DNA of 64,000 nt from Clostridiales bacterium CHKCI001. GTDB taxonomy: Bacteria; Bacillota; Clostridia; Lachnospirales; Lachnospiraceae. Shown here piece by piece: positions 49,029 through 57,800 of this stretch. A program made the translations under genes and the position numbers. The stretch spans positions 186,001-250,000 of the forward strand of contig FCNS01000036.1 in the NCBI GenBank assembly GCA_900045905.1. The letters run 5' to 3'. How positions within the stretch are numbered: the first letter of the stretch is position 1; each line of letters begins with the position of its first letter. Below the pieces are notes generated by a model that did not search any database, had not been told where the DNA came from, and saw only the letters and a list, made by a program, of their open reading frames with translations.

Positions 49029-49228
49029 TGTAACCGTTTACATTATTTATTTTCATTTTATATTTTTATTTTTGTATATATATTTCTTATATTTTTTCGT
49101 TTATTATGTATAATTTTGTTTATATATTTTATATAATTTAACTATTTCCAATCCTCTTATTCTATGTTAGTATAAGTATACCTTTACATTTTCTTTTATT
49201 TTTTTATTATTATATGATAGCGCTTACA
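49029..49228 (+). promoter_or_regulatory. Two LacI/CcpA-type operators before the GH105 gene
   Basis: TGTAACCGTTTACA (49029-49042) and TGATAGCGCTTACA (49215-49228) both fit the pattern TGWNANCGNTNWCA. They may be sites for the LacI-family regulator encoded next to GH105 or catabolite-response (cre) sites. The 350-bp gap between rubrerythrin and GH105 is otherwise very AT-rich; I could not single out one promoter. Confidence 0.55.
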
Positions 49229-49249
49229 TTTAATAACAGGAGGTTCTAT

Positions 49250-50377
49250 ATGGATATTTTAAATCATTATATTGAGCAGCTGCTAAATAATAGTACTCCT
49301 CAAGCTCCAGCTTGGAATATTGAAAAAATTCGTGCTGGAAAACCAAATACCTGGAATTATATTGATGGATGTATGATTAAAGCTTTAATTGAATTCTATG
49401 GTATTACAAACAACTCTGCTTATCTGGATTTTGCAGATGCCTTTATTGATTATTTTGTTCAAGATGATGGTTCTATCCTTTCTTATGACCCAATGGAGCA
49501 TAACTTAGATAACGTGAATGCAGGAAAAACATTATTTGAATTATACCGTCTGACAGGAAAAGAGAAATATAGAAAAGCAATTGATCATGTATACAGTCAG
49601 CTAGAGACACAGCCGCGCACAAAAGACGGAAACTTCTGGCATAAAAAGATTTATCCAAATCAGGTATGGCTGGACGGTCTCTATATGGCTCAGCCTTTTT
49701 ATGTACAATATGAATTAGCCTTCCACGATGGTGCAGGCTGTGCTGACAGTTTTCATCAATTTTACAATGTACATAGGTTAATGCGTAATGAAAAAAACGG
49801 TCTCTATTATCACGCTTATGATGAATCCCGTGAAATGTTTTGGTGTGATAAAGTAACTGGGCTTTCGGATCAATTCTGGCTTCGTGCAGAGGGTTGGTTT
49901 GCCATGGCACTTGTAGATACAATTGAGATTTTACCTAACTCCTATGCAGAAGATAAAAAGAAACTGCAAGAGATGTTCCAAGATTTGGTAGATTCGATGC
50001 TTCCTTATCAAGATGCTAAAACAAACATGTGGTATCAGGTTATCAATCTTCCTCAGATTAAACCAAACTATCCAGAAGCATCTGGTTCTTCCATTTTTGC
50101 ATACGCCATTATGAAAGGTGTACGTCTTGGCATTCTGGCTCCTTCTTATTATGAATATGGCAAAAAGGCATTTGATGGAATCTGCCGTACTTGTATTAAA
50201 GAGGAAAACAATACATTACAAATGGATCATATTTGTCTCGTAGCAGGACTTGGCAATAAAGATATGCGGGAAGGTACATTTGAGTATTATATGCGGGAAC
50301 CAATCGTAAAAAATGATGCCAAAGGTGTTGCTCCTTTGATTCTGGCATATATTGAAACATTACATCATGGACAGTAA
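49250..50377 (+). CDS. GH88/GH105 unsaturated glucuronyl/rhamnogalacturonyl hydrolase
   Basis: A 375-residue cytoplasmic (alpha/alpha)6-barrel enzyme that removes unsaturated uronic acid from oligosaccharides made by pectin or glycan lyases. Family motifs: WNYIDGCMIKAL near 38, WLDGLYMAQPF near 145 (catalytic Asp), LSDQFWLRAEGWFAMAL near 215 (second Asp region), and EASGSSIFAYAIMKGVR near 290. Start moved to ATG 49250 after AGGAGG. First gene of a two-gene operon with a LacI regulator. Confidence 0.87.
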   Translation: MDILNHYIEQLLNNSTPQAPAWNIEKIRAGKPNTWNYIDGCMIKALIEFYGITNNSAYLDFADAFIDYFVQDDGSILSYDPMEHNLDNVNAGKTLFELYRLTGKEKYRKAIDHVYSQLETQPRTKDGNFWHKKIYPNQVWLDGLYMAQPFYVQYELAFHDGAGCADSFHQFYNVHRLMRNEKNGLYYHAYDESREMFWCDKVTGLSDQFWLRAEGWFAMALVDTIEILPNSYAEDKKKLQEMFQDLVDSMLPYQDAKTNMWYQVINLPQIKPNYPEASGSSIFAYAIMKGVRLGILAPSYYEYGKKAFDGICRTCIKEENNTLQMDHICLVAGLGNKDMREGTFEYYMREPIVKNDAKGVAPLILAYIETLHHGQ

Positions 50378-50386
50378 CACTTGCCT

Positions 50387-51403
50387 ATGAATATTTACGA
50401 TATTTCAAAACAAGCCAATGTCTCTATTGCCACTGTTTCGCGTGTTTTAAACGGAAGCAATAAAGTGCATCCAGCTACGAGAAAAAGAGTTCTAGATGTA
50501 ATTCAATCCAACGACTATACTCCCAATGCATTTGCACGCAGTCTTGGATTAAACTCTATGAAAACAGCTGGTATTATGTGTGCCGATTCTTCTGACACTT
50601 ATTTAGCTCAGGCAATTTACTTCTTGGAAAGAGAACTGCGTCAAAATAATTATGCTTCTATGCTATGTTGTACTGGATATCAATTAGAGAAAAAACAAAA
50701 TTATCTTCAGCTCTTACTCTCTCGTAATGTAGATGCTGTTTTCTTTGTAGGATCTAATTTTATCGAAGAAATTGAGGAACAAAACAATTATCTTTATCAC
50801 GCAGCCCAAAAAGTTCCTGTCTTTATCCTCAATGGCTATTTATCTGGCAAAAATATTTACTCCGTCCTTTGTGATGACTATATGACATCCTATGATTTAA
50901 CCAAACGCATATTAGACGCAGGATCGAAACATCCGCTCTACTTACATAGAGCATTAAGTTACAGTGGTAAAAATAAAAGAAACGGATTCCGAGATGCTTG
51001 TTTTAAACATAATATTACATCTGCAAAAAACAGAATCTATTCCTGTACAGGTTCTCTGGCAGAAATAAAGGAATTTATTTTTCATTTAGAAAAAGACCTA
51101 CATATAACGTTTGACTCCATTCTAACTTCCGATGATGAGTTAGCTGTTGGCGCAGTAAAATATGCACTGGCTAGTAGACGATCTATCCCAAATGATCTCC
51201 AAATTGCTGGATATAATAATTCTCTTTTATCTACCTGTTGTACCCCAGAATTGACAACCGCTGATAATCGAGTCGAATTTATGTGTATGACTGCTGTCTC
51301 TTTCATGATGCAATTATTAAAAGGAAAGGAAATTCCTTCTAAAACAATGTTCTCTGGTAACATTATTTCACGAGAAACCACAAAACCATTTCTCAATAGC
51401 TAA
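50387..51403 (+). CDS. LacI-family transcriptional regulator
   Basis: 338 residues: N-terminal LacI helix-turn-helix (MNIYDISKQANVSIATVSRV, hinge near 50) and a periplasmic-binding-protein-like effector domain (60-335). ATG 50387 lies 10 bp after the GH105 stop; no strong ribosome binding site, so coupling is likely. Probably controls the GH105 operon through the two operators upstream. Confidence 0.9.
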   Translation: MNIYDISKQANVSIATVSRVLNGSNKVHPATRKRVLDVIQSNDYTPNAFARSLGLNSMKTAGIMCADSSDTYLAQAIYFLERELRQNNYASMLCCTGYQLEKKQNYLQLLLSRNVDAVFFVGSNFIEEIEEQNNYLYHAAQKVPVFILNGYLSGKNIYSVLCDDYMTSYDLTKRILDAGSKHPLYLHRALSYSGKNKRNGFRDACFKHNITSAKNRIYSCTGSLAEIKEFIFHLEKDLHITFDSILTSDDELAVGAVKYALASRRSIPNDLQIAGYNNSLLSTCCTPELTTADNRVEFMCMTAVSFMMQLLKGKEIPSKTMFSGNIISRETTKPFLNS

Positions 51404-51438
51404 AATTCCATAAAACAGGGAACTCACTTAATCCTTTA

Positions 51439-51478
51439 CAAAAGAATTCCCACTGGAGCTTCTACATATCATGATAAA
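51439..51478 (+). repeat. Extragenic repeat, copy 5
   Basis: Copy of the repeat family: CAAAAGAATTCCCACTGGAG, then CTTCTACATATCATGATAAA. It lies between the lacI stop and the terminator hairpin. Confidence 0.65.
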
Positions 51479-51480
51479 AA

Positions 51481-51530
51481 GATGGTGTCAGATAATATCC
51501 TAATAATAAAGGGCATTATCTAACACCATT
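51481..51530. terminator. Bidirectional terminator
   Basis: GATGGTGTCAGATAAT (51481-51496) pairs with ATTATCTAACACCATT (51515-51530) with one mismatch near the centre, between convergent lacI and epimerase genes. Confidence 0.78.
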
Positions 51531-51546
51531 TGATTTTCCTTCACAA

Positions 51547-52374
51547 TTAATCGGTTATCAATTCCTCTACAATGCGAATCGCATGTTCTATTCCATCTTC
51601 TTTTGTCGCTTCAAAAGTACAATTACAATATGGCTTATATGTTTGAATTGTACTCAGATATTTTGAAATTTGAAGCTGTCCTGTTCCAAATGGAACTGCT
51701 TTAATTTTCCCATTTTCCATTACAAAATCTTTTAAATGACAATGACAGATCCATGGACCCAGTTTTTCAAACGCCTCTTCAATTAGCTCTTCCTGATGAT
51801 CCACATTTTCTGGTGTAATCAGGTTGGCAATATCTAATAAAATACGCAAGTTATTAATCGGAATTGCTTCCAACATCCGTTTTGCTTTCTCAATACTGCA
51901 AAGTGGATGATTAATTCCTGGCTCAATCCCTAAAATCACTCCTGTTTTTTCTGCCTGTATTGCCATCTCTTCAATGATCCTTAATGCCTTTTGAAATGCC
52001 TCTTCTGTAAAATTATCTGGTGTATATCCCTTCCCAACACTTCCAGTTTCTGTTGCAATTACTTCACTTCCAAATGCTTTCGTATAAAGCATATAATCAA
52101 AAAAAGTCTTTTTTAATTCTGGTTTTTCTTCGAATTGCATAATGTTTAAATAACATCCCAAAATAGAAATTGATAAATTATGTTTTCCTAATGTTTCTCG
52201 CACATAGAGTGCCAGTCCTGGCGATAACTTATCTGAGCCCGTAAAAATATTTGGGAATGACTTCATCGGAGCACATTGAATATGAGAAAGTTTCGGATAT
52301 TTCTCCATTGTCATTACAAATTCTTCCAATGTTTTTCCTGGTAAATCATGTCCCCTTACACCCAATCGAATCAT
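51547..52374 (-). CDS. Sugar phosphate isomerase/epimerase family (TIM barrel)
   Basis: A 275-residue member of the xylose-isomerase-like TIM-barrel (AP endonuclease 2) family. Metal ligands are likely Glu in LGIEPG (near 150), Asp in LLDIANL (near 185), His in HCHLKDF (near 215) and Glu in CTFEAT (near 255). It probably epimerises or isomerises a keto sugar. 18 bp downstream of rpiB in the same operon. Confidence 0.85.
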   Translation of the reverse strand: MIRLGVRGHDLPGKTLEEFVMTMEKYPKLSHIQCAPMKSFPNIFTGSDKLSPGLALYVRETLGKHNLSISILGCYLNIMQFEEKPELKKTFFDYMLYTKAFGSEVIATETGSVGKGYTPDNFTEEAFQKALRIIEEMAIQAEKTGVILGIEPGINHPLCSIEKAKRMLEAIPINNLRILLDIANLITPENVDHQEELIEEAFEKLGPWICHCHLKDFVMENGKIKAVPFGTGQLQISKYLSTIQTYKPYCNCTFEATKEDGIEHAIRIVEELITD

Positions 52375-52392
52375 ATACTTCTCCTTTTTTGA

Positions 52393-52821
52393 CTATTCTT
52401 CAATCAAATGAATTCTTCTTATATGTCTTTCATCATTTGAAAACTCTGTATGAAGGAATGTGTCCACAATTTTTACCGCTAATCCTGCTCCAACAACACG
52501 ACCACCCATACAAAGAATATTGGCATCATTATGTTCCCTTGTCGCCTGAGCACTGAAACAATCGCTACATAATGCTGCACGAATTCCCTTTATTCGATTC
52601 GCAGCAATTGAGATTCCAATTCCAGTACCACAAATCAAAATTCCTTTTTCTGCTTCTCCATCCAAAATTGCTTTTGCTACTTTTCTGGCATAAACTGGAT
52701 AATCAACCGAAGCAGTGTCATAGCATCCATAATCCTTATATTCGATTTGATTTTCTTTCAGATATTGAATTACTTCTTGCTTTAATTCAAATCCACCATG
52801 ATCACAGCCTAATGCTATCAT
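52393..52821 (-). CDS. rpiB: RpiB/LacAB-family sugar-phosphate isomerase
   Basis: A 142-residue enzyme of the ribose-5-phosphate isomerase B family. Signature: GCDHGGFELKQ at the start, ILICGTGIGISIAANR near 65-80 with catalytic Cys66-like residue, and NDANILCMGGRVVG near 98. It could be ribose-5-P, allose-6-P or galactose-6-P isomerase; family alone does not decide. Between the TsaC gene (11 bp upstream) and the epimerase. Confidence 0.92.
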   Translation of the reverse strand: MIALGCDHGGFELKQEVIQYLKENQIEYKDYGCYDTASVDYPVYARKVAKAILDGEAEKGILICGTGIGISIAANRIKGIRAALCSDCFSAQATREHNDANILCMGGRVVGAGLAVKIVDTFLHTEFSNDERHIRRIHLIEE

Positions 52822-52832
52822 TAAATTCCCTC

Positions 52833-53876
52833 CTATAAATGAATCATTTGCTGTCCTGCGGCCTTTTTCAGGCGGTTCATAACAGCCTGACCAAATTTTT
52901 CTTCTGAAAAACTTTCAGAATAAATGATTGACACATTCGTTGCATCAAATGAGCGTAACACATCATACAAATTATGGGCAACACTTTCCATATCGCTTCT
53001 GCTTCCAATACATTTCACAATACCGCCTTGGTATTGTTCCTTTGTCTCTTCTGTGGCAATAACCCCAACCGTATTTACTCCTCGCTCTTGAATTTGTTCA
53101 TTAATAAAACGAATCACCGCATCCATTTTTCCCTCTACTAAAGTCACTGGGGCTTTTGGTGCATAATGGCGATACTTCATACCTGGAGCTTTTGGATGAA
53201 TATCTGGACACAAAACTCCCATAATTGCAGGATCAATTTTAACTTCTCCTACGACCGTTTCTAACATTTCTTTTGTAATATAACCAGGCCTAAGAATTGT
53301 CGGTATTCCCTCTGTTAAATCTACAATAGTAGATTCTACTCCAATTCCAACTGCACCGCCATCGACGATTAATTCAATCCTTCCATTCATATCCTCCCAG
53401 ACATGTTCTGCTGTTGTTGGACTTGGACGCCCAGATAGATTTGCACTGGGAGCTGCAATCGGAAGCTGGACTTCTTTTAAAAGCTTTCTTGCCTGGGGAT
53501 GGCTCGGCATACGAATTGCTACTGTGTCTAATCCTCCCGTTGTTTTGTATGGCACGCAGTCCGCTTTTGGAAAAATCAATGTTAATGGACCTGGCCAAAA
53601 TGCATCCATCAACTGCTTTCCAGCTTTATTTATTTCTCTAACAAGTGGACTTACCTGTTCTTTCTGAGCAATATGCAAAATTAATGGATTATCTGATGGA
53701 CGCCCTTTTGCTGCATAGATTTTGGTAGCTGCTTGTGCATCCAATCCATTTGCTCCTAACCCATATACTGTTTCCGTCGGAAATGCAACTAGCCCACCAG
53801 TTTTCCAAATCTTAGCTGCCATCTCAAGGGCTAGTGCTTCATTATCCTCCATTTTTATTAACTTTGTATCTATCAT
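52833..53876 (-). CDS. tsaC: L-threonylcarbamoyladenylate synthase (Sua5/TsaC type)
   Basis: Makes TC-AMP from threonine, bicarbonate and ATP for the t6A modification of ANN-decoding tRNAs. 347 residues: YrdC-like domain (1-210: AFPTETVYGLGANGLD, KGRPSDNPLILHI, APSANLSGRPSPT) plus the C-terminal Sua5 domain (about 225-347), so Sua5-like rather than the short TsaC. ATG 53876 preferred; GTG 53882 possible. A structured element lies upstream. Confidence 0.94.
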   Translation of the reverse strand: MIDTKLIKMEDNEALALEMAAKIWKTGGLVAFPTETVYGLGANGLDAQAATKIYAAKGRPSDNPLILHIAQKEQVSPLVREINKAGKQLMDAFWPGPLTLIFPKADCVPYKTTGGLDTVAIRMPSHPQARKLLKEVQLPIAAPSANLSGRPSPTTAEHVWEDMNGRIELIVDGGAVGIGVESTIVDLTEGIPTILRPGYITKEMLETVVGEVKIDPAIMGVLCPDIHPKAPGMKYRHYAPKAPVTLVEGKMDAVIRFINEQIQERGVNTVGVIATEETKEQYQGGIVKCIGSRSDMESVAHNLYDVLRSFDATNVSIIYSESFSEEKFGQAVMNRLKKAAGQQMIHL

Positions 53877-53964
53877 AATCACTCGCTTCTTTTCTTTTTT
53901 TCCTTTTCCTATTATAGCAAAGCTAATAAAGCAGACACTCGGAATGCACTTTGCTACTTCCTCA

Positions 53965-54089
53965 TGAACGCAGGTTTCTTTGCAACTTGTCAGTGTGGGA
54001 TTTCCTAATCCCCCACTGACACGGGCATCTTCATCTCTCCGCTTAGTGCTCCATGCACTTGAAGCAGGGAACTGCCCGTTCTGCGTTCA
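53965..54089. ncRNA. Three-stem structured intergenic element
   Basis: Closed by TGAACGCAG (53965-53973) with CTGCGTTCA (54081-54089). Inside, hairpin GTCAGTG (53989-53995) / CACTGAC (54014-54020) with inner GGGATT (53997-54002) / AATCCC (54007-54012), and immediately next to it stem ACGGGCA (54021-54027) / TGCCCGT (54073-54079) capped by GCTT-GTGC / GCAC-AAGC (54041-54065). This is a clean three-way junction. On the minus strand it ends at TTCATGA. It could be a structured RNA of the tsaC leader, or a non-autonomous mobile RNA such as HEARO/OMEGA-type; I do not recognise the class with certainty. Confidence 0.6.
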
Positions 54090-54106
54090 AAAAAGCAAGT
54101 TATTTG

Positions 54107-54622
54107 TTATTGTACAAAGTGAACCTGACCAACTTTATTTGGTTGCTTTGGATCGGCTGCTGGATAACCTAATGCTGCCATACCATATACAACATGATCG
54201 GCTGGAATCTCAAATTCATCTAAAATCGCTCTAATTTGTGGCTCATCACAAATATCCTGTAACTGATTAATCCAAACCGATCCAATCCCAAACGAATATG
54301 CTGCTAAGAAAATATTTTCCAATGCACATGCATTATCTTCTTTTCCAAACTTACTTGTTTTTTCATTGGAAGGAATAATCAATACTTCTGGAGCATACAT
54401 ATCATAATTTTCTCTTCCAAGCACTTTTTCAATTGCTGTTGCTAGCCTTTGTATTTTCTCACGATTCGTTACCACTGTAAACTTCCAAGTTTGGCGTCCC
54501 ATTCCACTTGGAGCATAGCGTCCTGCTTCTACAATTTGTTCTATCTCCTCTCTTGGAATTGGCTTTTCCTGAAATGCTCTTATACTTCTTCTCTTTAACA
54601 GAGCTTCCATTACTTGATTCAT
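54107..54622 (-). CDS. Nitroreductase family protein
   Basis: A 171-residue FMN-dependent reductase of the NfsA/NfsB fold. Seen: RRSIRAFQEKPIPREEIEQI at the N-terminus (FMN phosphate-binding Arg residues), GRYAPSGMGRQTWKFTVV, FGIGSVWINQLQD, and AALGYPAADPKQPNK at the end. Substrate unknown; such proteins reduce quinones, nitro compounds or flavins. AAAGGAG before the start. Confidence 0.88.
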   Translation of the reverse strand: MNQVMEALLKRRSIRAFQEKPIPREEIEQIVEAGRYAPSGMGRQTWKFTVVTNREKIQRLATAIEKVLGRENYDMYAPEVLIIPSNEKTSKFGKEDNACALENIFLAAYSFGIGSVWINQLQDICDEPQIRAILDEFEIPADHVVYGMAALGYPAADPKQPNKVGQVHFVQ

Positions 54623-54743
54623 AAAAAGTTCTCCTTTCTACCATTTCATTGTTTGACGGTCAAAAACATTCATTTTTCACCTATCTTTTATTTTTATTTT
54701 ATCAGAGTTTTCTTTATTTTTCCACCATAATATCATAAAAAGC

Positions 54744-54796
54744 AAACGACTTCTGCTTTGTTATACGTTTCAGCCTTAACAAAACAGAAGTCGTTT
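54744..54796 (-). terminator. Terminator of the secreted GH32 gene
   Basis: AAACGACTTCTG (54744-54755) pairs with CAGAAGTCGTTT (54785-54796), extended inward by TTTGTT/AACAAA. T-rich exit on the minus strand (GCTTTTTATG). Confidence 0.82.
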
Positions 54797-54827
54797 TCCT
54801 TTCTAATTGTTCTAAGATATTAGTTTT

Positions 54828-57800
54828 TTATTTTTTAATCAGTCGAATTTCAATTGCTTCTAATCGCAAGCTTTTTCCGGTTGTTCCTGATATTGTATTA
54901 TCTTTTACCCATGGTTGCCAACCAAGATTTTGCACATGTGTACGGTATTCAACACTGTATTTTTGTGCAATCTCTCCTGTTAAATGAATCTTAATTCCTT
55001 CCAGTCTTAGACTCTTACCTTTCGTTCCTGACAACACTCCATCGGACACATAAGCTTGCCAGCCCAGATTTTGTACATGCGTACTATATTCAATTCCACC
55101 CTTTAAGCCATCACCATCCACACGGATCTTGATTCCTTCCAGTCTCAAACTCTTTCCCTTTGTTCCAGCGAGTGCTCCATTGGTCACTTCCGTCTGCCAG
55201 CCTATATTTTGTATATGCGTGGTGTATGAAACACTTGGATTTGAAGTTTTCTGATTGGTTATATAAGTATTTTCCAAATCATCTGGTATACTGCTTTCAT
55301 TGTTCTTTTCTATCAGCTTAATCTGAACTGCTTCCATCCGTTTCGATAAACCTGCAGATCCAGCTTTTGCGCCATTCTTTGCCCATCCAAGCCATCCAAA
55401 ATCCTGTATATGGGTACGATAATAAATATCATAGTTTTCTGCAATTTCACCATTCAGAGAAATTTGAATTGCTTCTAACCGCAAATTTTTTCCCGTTGTT
55501 CCAGCAAGCATTCCATCGGTTACATAGTCTTGCCATCCAATGTTTTGAACATAGGCACGATAGGAAATACTTCCTTCTACTGCTTGATTCAGACGAATCC
55601 GAATTCCTTCTAATCTCAATCCTTTTCCAGTCGTTCCAGAAGTAACTCCACTCGATACATAATCTTGCCAGCCTATATTTTGTATATGAGTAGAATATTC
55701 TACAGATAATGGTTTTTCTACAGCCGATGAGTCACTATTTGAAGTTAAATAATCCACATTAAAATATTCATATTTGATTCCATCGCCATATACTTCAATT
55801 TGATTGGAGCGATTATATACCATACTTGAAATCACAGCTGATTCATTGAAAAAGGCTTCTATCATTGCATGGTCAATATAAATTTCTCCACTCACATAAC
55901 CATCTTCCAACGTAAATTCACGAAATGTATCTACTGTATTGTCTACTCCAACTCCTACATTTGGTGTATAACTGCTTTTTACAATTCCTAATTTTCCATT
56001 GTTATACTCTAGTTTAACAAAATCATTTTCGGACTCTTTCTTTAACTTAAATCCAAATGTCGCAGTTTCATCTGATTTGGCTTTGAAACTAATTTTTATC
56101 ATATCCTGATTATTAACAGAAGCAACTGCATCATTTACTTCTTCTACAGAAACATTTGATAAATGAATTCCTGTTTCAGTTTGATCGATATACGCATCAA
56201 AGTCAGCAGCGCTCTTAATTCCAAGTGTTCCATCTTCTTTTAAGTACAATTCACGTACCATGGAAGCAGCATGAGCCCATCCAGAATTTTTTCTTTCCAT
56301 CGTATTTCTATCATCCTGAATCACACCTACTACATATGTTTTCTGTGTGCCTGGATCAAAATAGATCGTTGCTCCTGAAAATGCTTTATAACATGTGTCC
56401 ATAAGCGTTGGAGCACCCTCTTGATCTGGTATAAATGTATAGGTTTCTTTGTCAAATGTACCAATCCAGTAGTATGCTCCAATATCTACTCCTTCTGTAT
56501 TTGGACTTGGAGCAAAACAAAGTATGTATTTTTTCGTTTTTGCATCGGCCGAATAGAGAGGAGCTATATTTGGAAGCTCTGCTGACATACCAAACTTTTC
56601 CTCATAGTTATCGTAAAACGTCTTAGGCATTACATTTCCACGATAAGTCCATACTTTATAATTTTTTTGACCTCCTTCTTGTGTATAGAAGTCACCATTT
56701 TCGGTTGTATACAAATGAATCATTGGTTTTGAATTTTCATCTCTTCCACAAATGACCATATAGTAGACGCCATCTTCTTCAAAAATTTGTGGATCCCGAA
56801 ATTCGCCTGCAACACCTCTGACATCTTCACTCAAGTCTCCTTGCTCAACGCTTAGACTATCCGCTACAACCCATTCTGTTAAGTTTGGATCGGTTGGGTC
56901 TTTTGGAGTAACGATGCTGATATTTTGATTTGACAATAATGAAGTTCCATCTACATCAACTCGTTTATCATTACCCGCTGTAATAAATAAAATCGGCACA
57001 CCATGGCTGTTAAAAGCCATATTTCCTGTCCATACTCCATCATGAGCAACACTATCTTCCATCGGAATTACCGCATCTTTTACATAGTCCCAGTCAATCA
57101 TATCATCACTGACCCAATGTCCCCATGTAATTCCACCTTGCCAGAATGGTCCATATGAGTTAAATTGATAGAATAAATGCCAACGTCCATTATACTGGAA
57201 AAGTGCATGTGGTTCATTCATCCAATACATTGGAGGCTGTGCATGTAATTGAGGACGATAATAGTCGTCAGCTGTATAAGACTCTTGCAATCTGCAATCA
57301 TCATATACAACCGTCTTCATAAAGGTAGAATCTGTAAAGTTAGAATGATATTCTTTCACTTCCGATTGTGTCTTAGCTATATTATAGATTTTTAGCTCAT
57401 CCATCAAACCATCAAAATGTGACATATCATATTCTACTACACCATTATCAACCTTTTGGTTTCCACGTCCAACTATGAATGGAACATCCGCTTTTTTCAT
57501 ACTTCCTGCATCAAAACTTGTTTCCCCTGCCAAATTGCCGTCTTTATAAATTTGAAGACTTCCCTGCTCTCCGTCAAAGACACAAGTAATATGATTCCAT
57601 TCGTATACATCTAACTTATAGTCACTGTCACAATAAACCTTTTTCCATCCTTTTCCATCTACATATACTTGAAATGTCCAATAACCATATTTCGTCATTC
57701 CAACTTTGAATCCAGCATCGTCACTGTACTGTCCGCAAATAATATGAGTTAACCAGTTTTCAATTGGAGCATTTGTATCGGACCAGACAAAATTTCGAGG

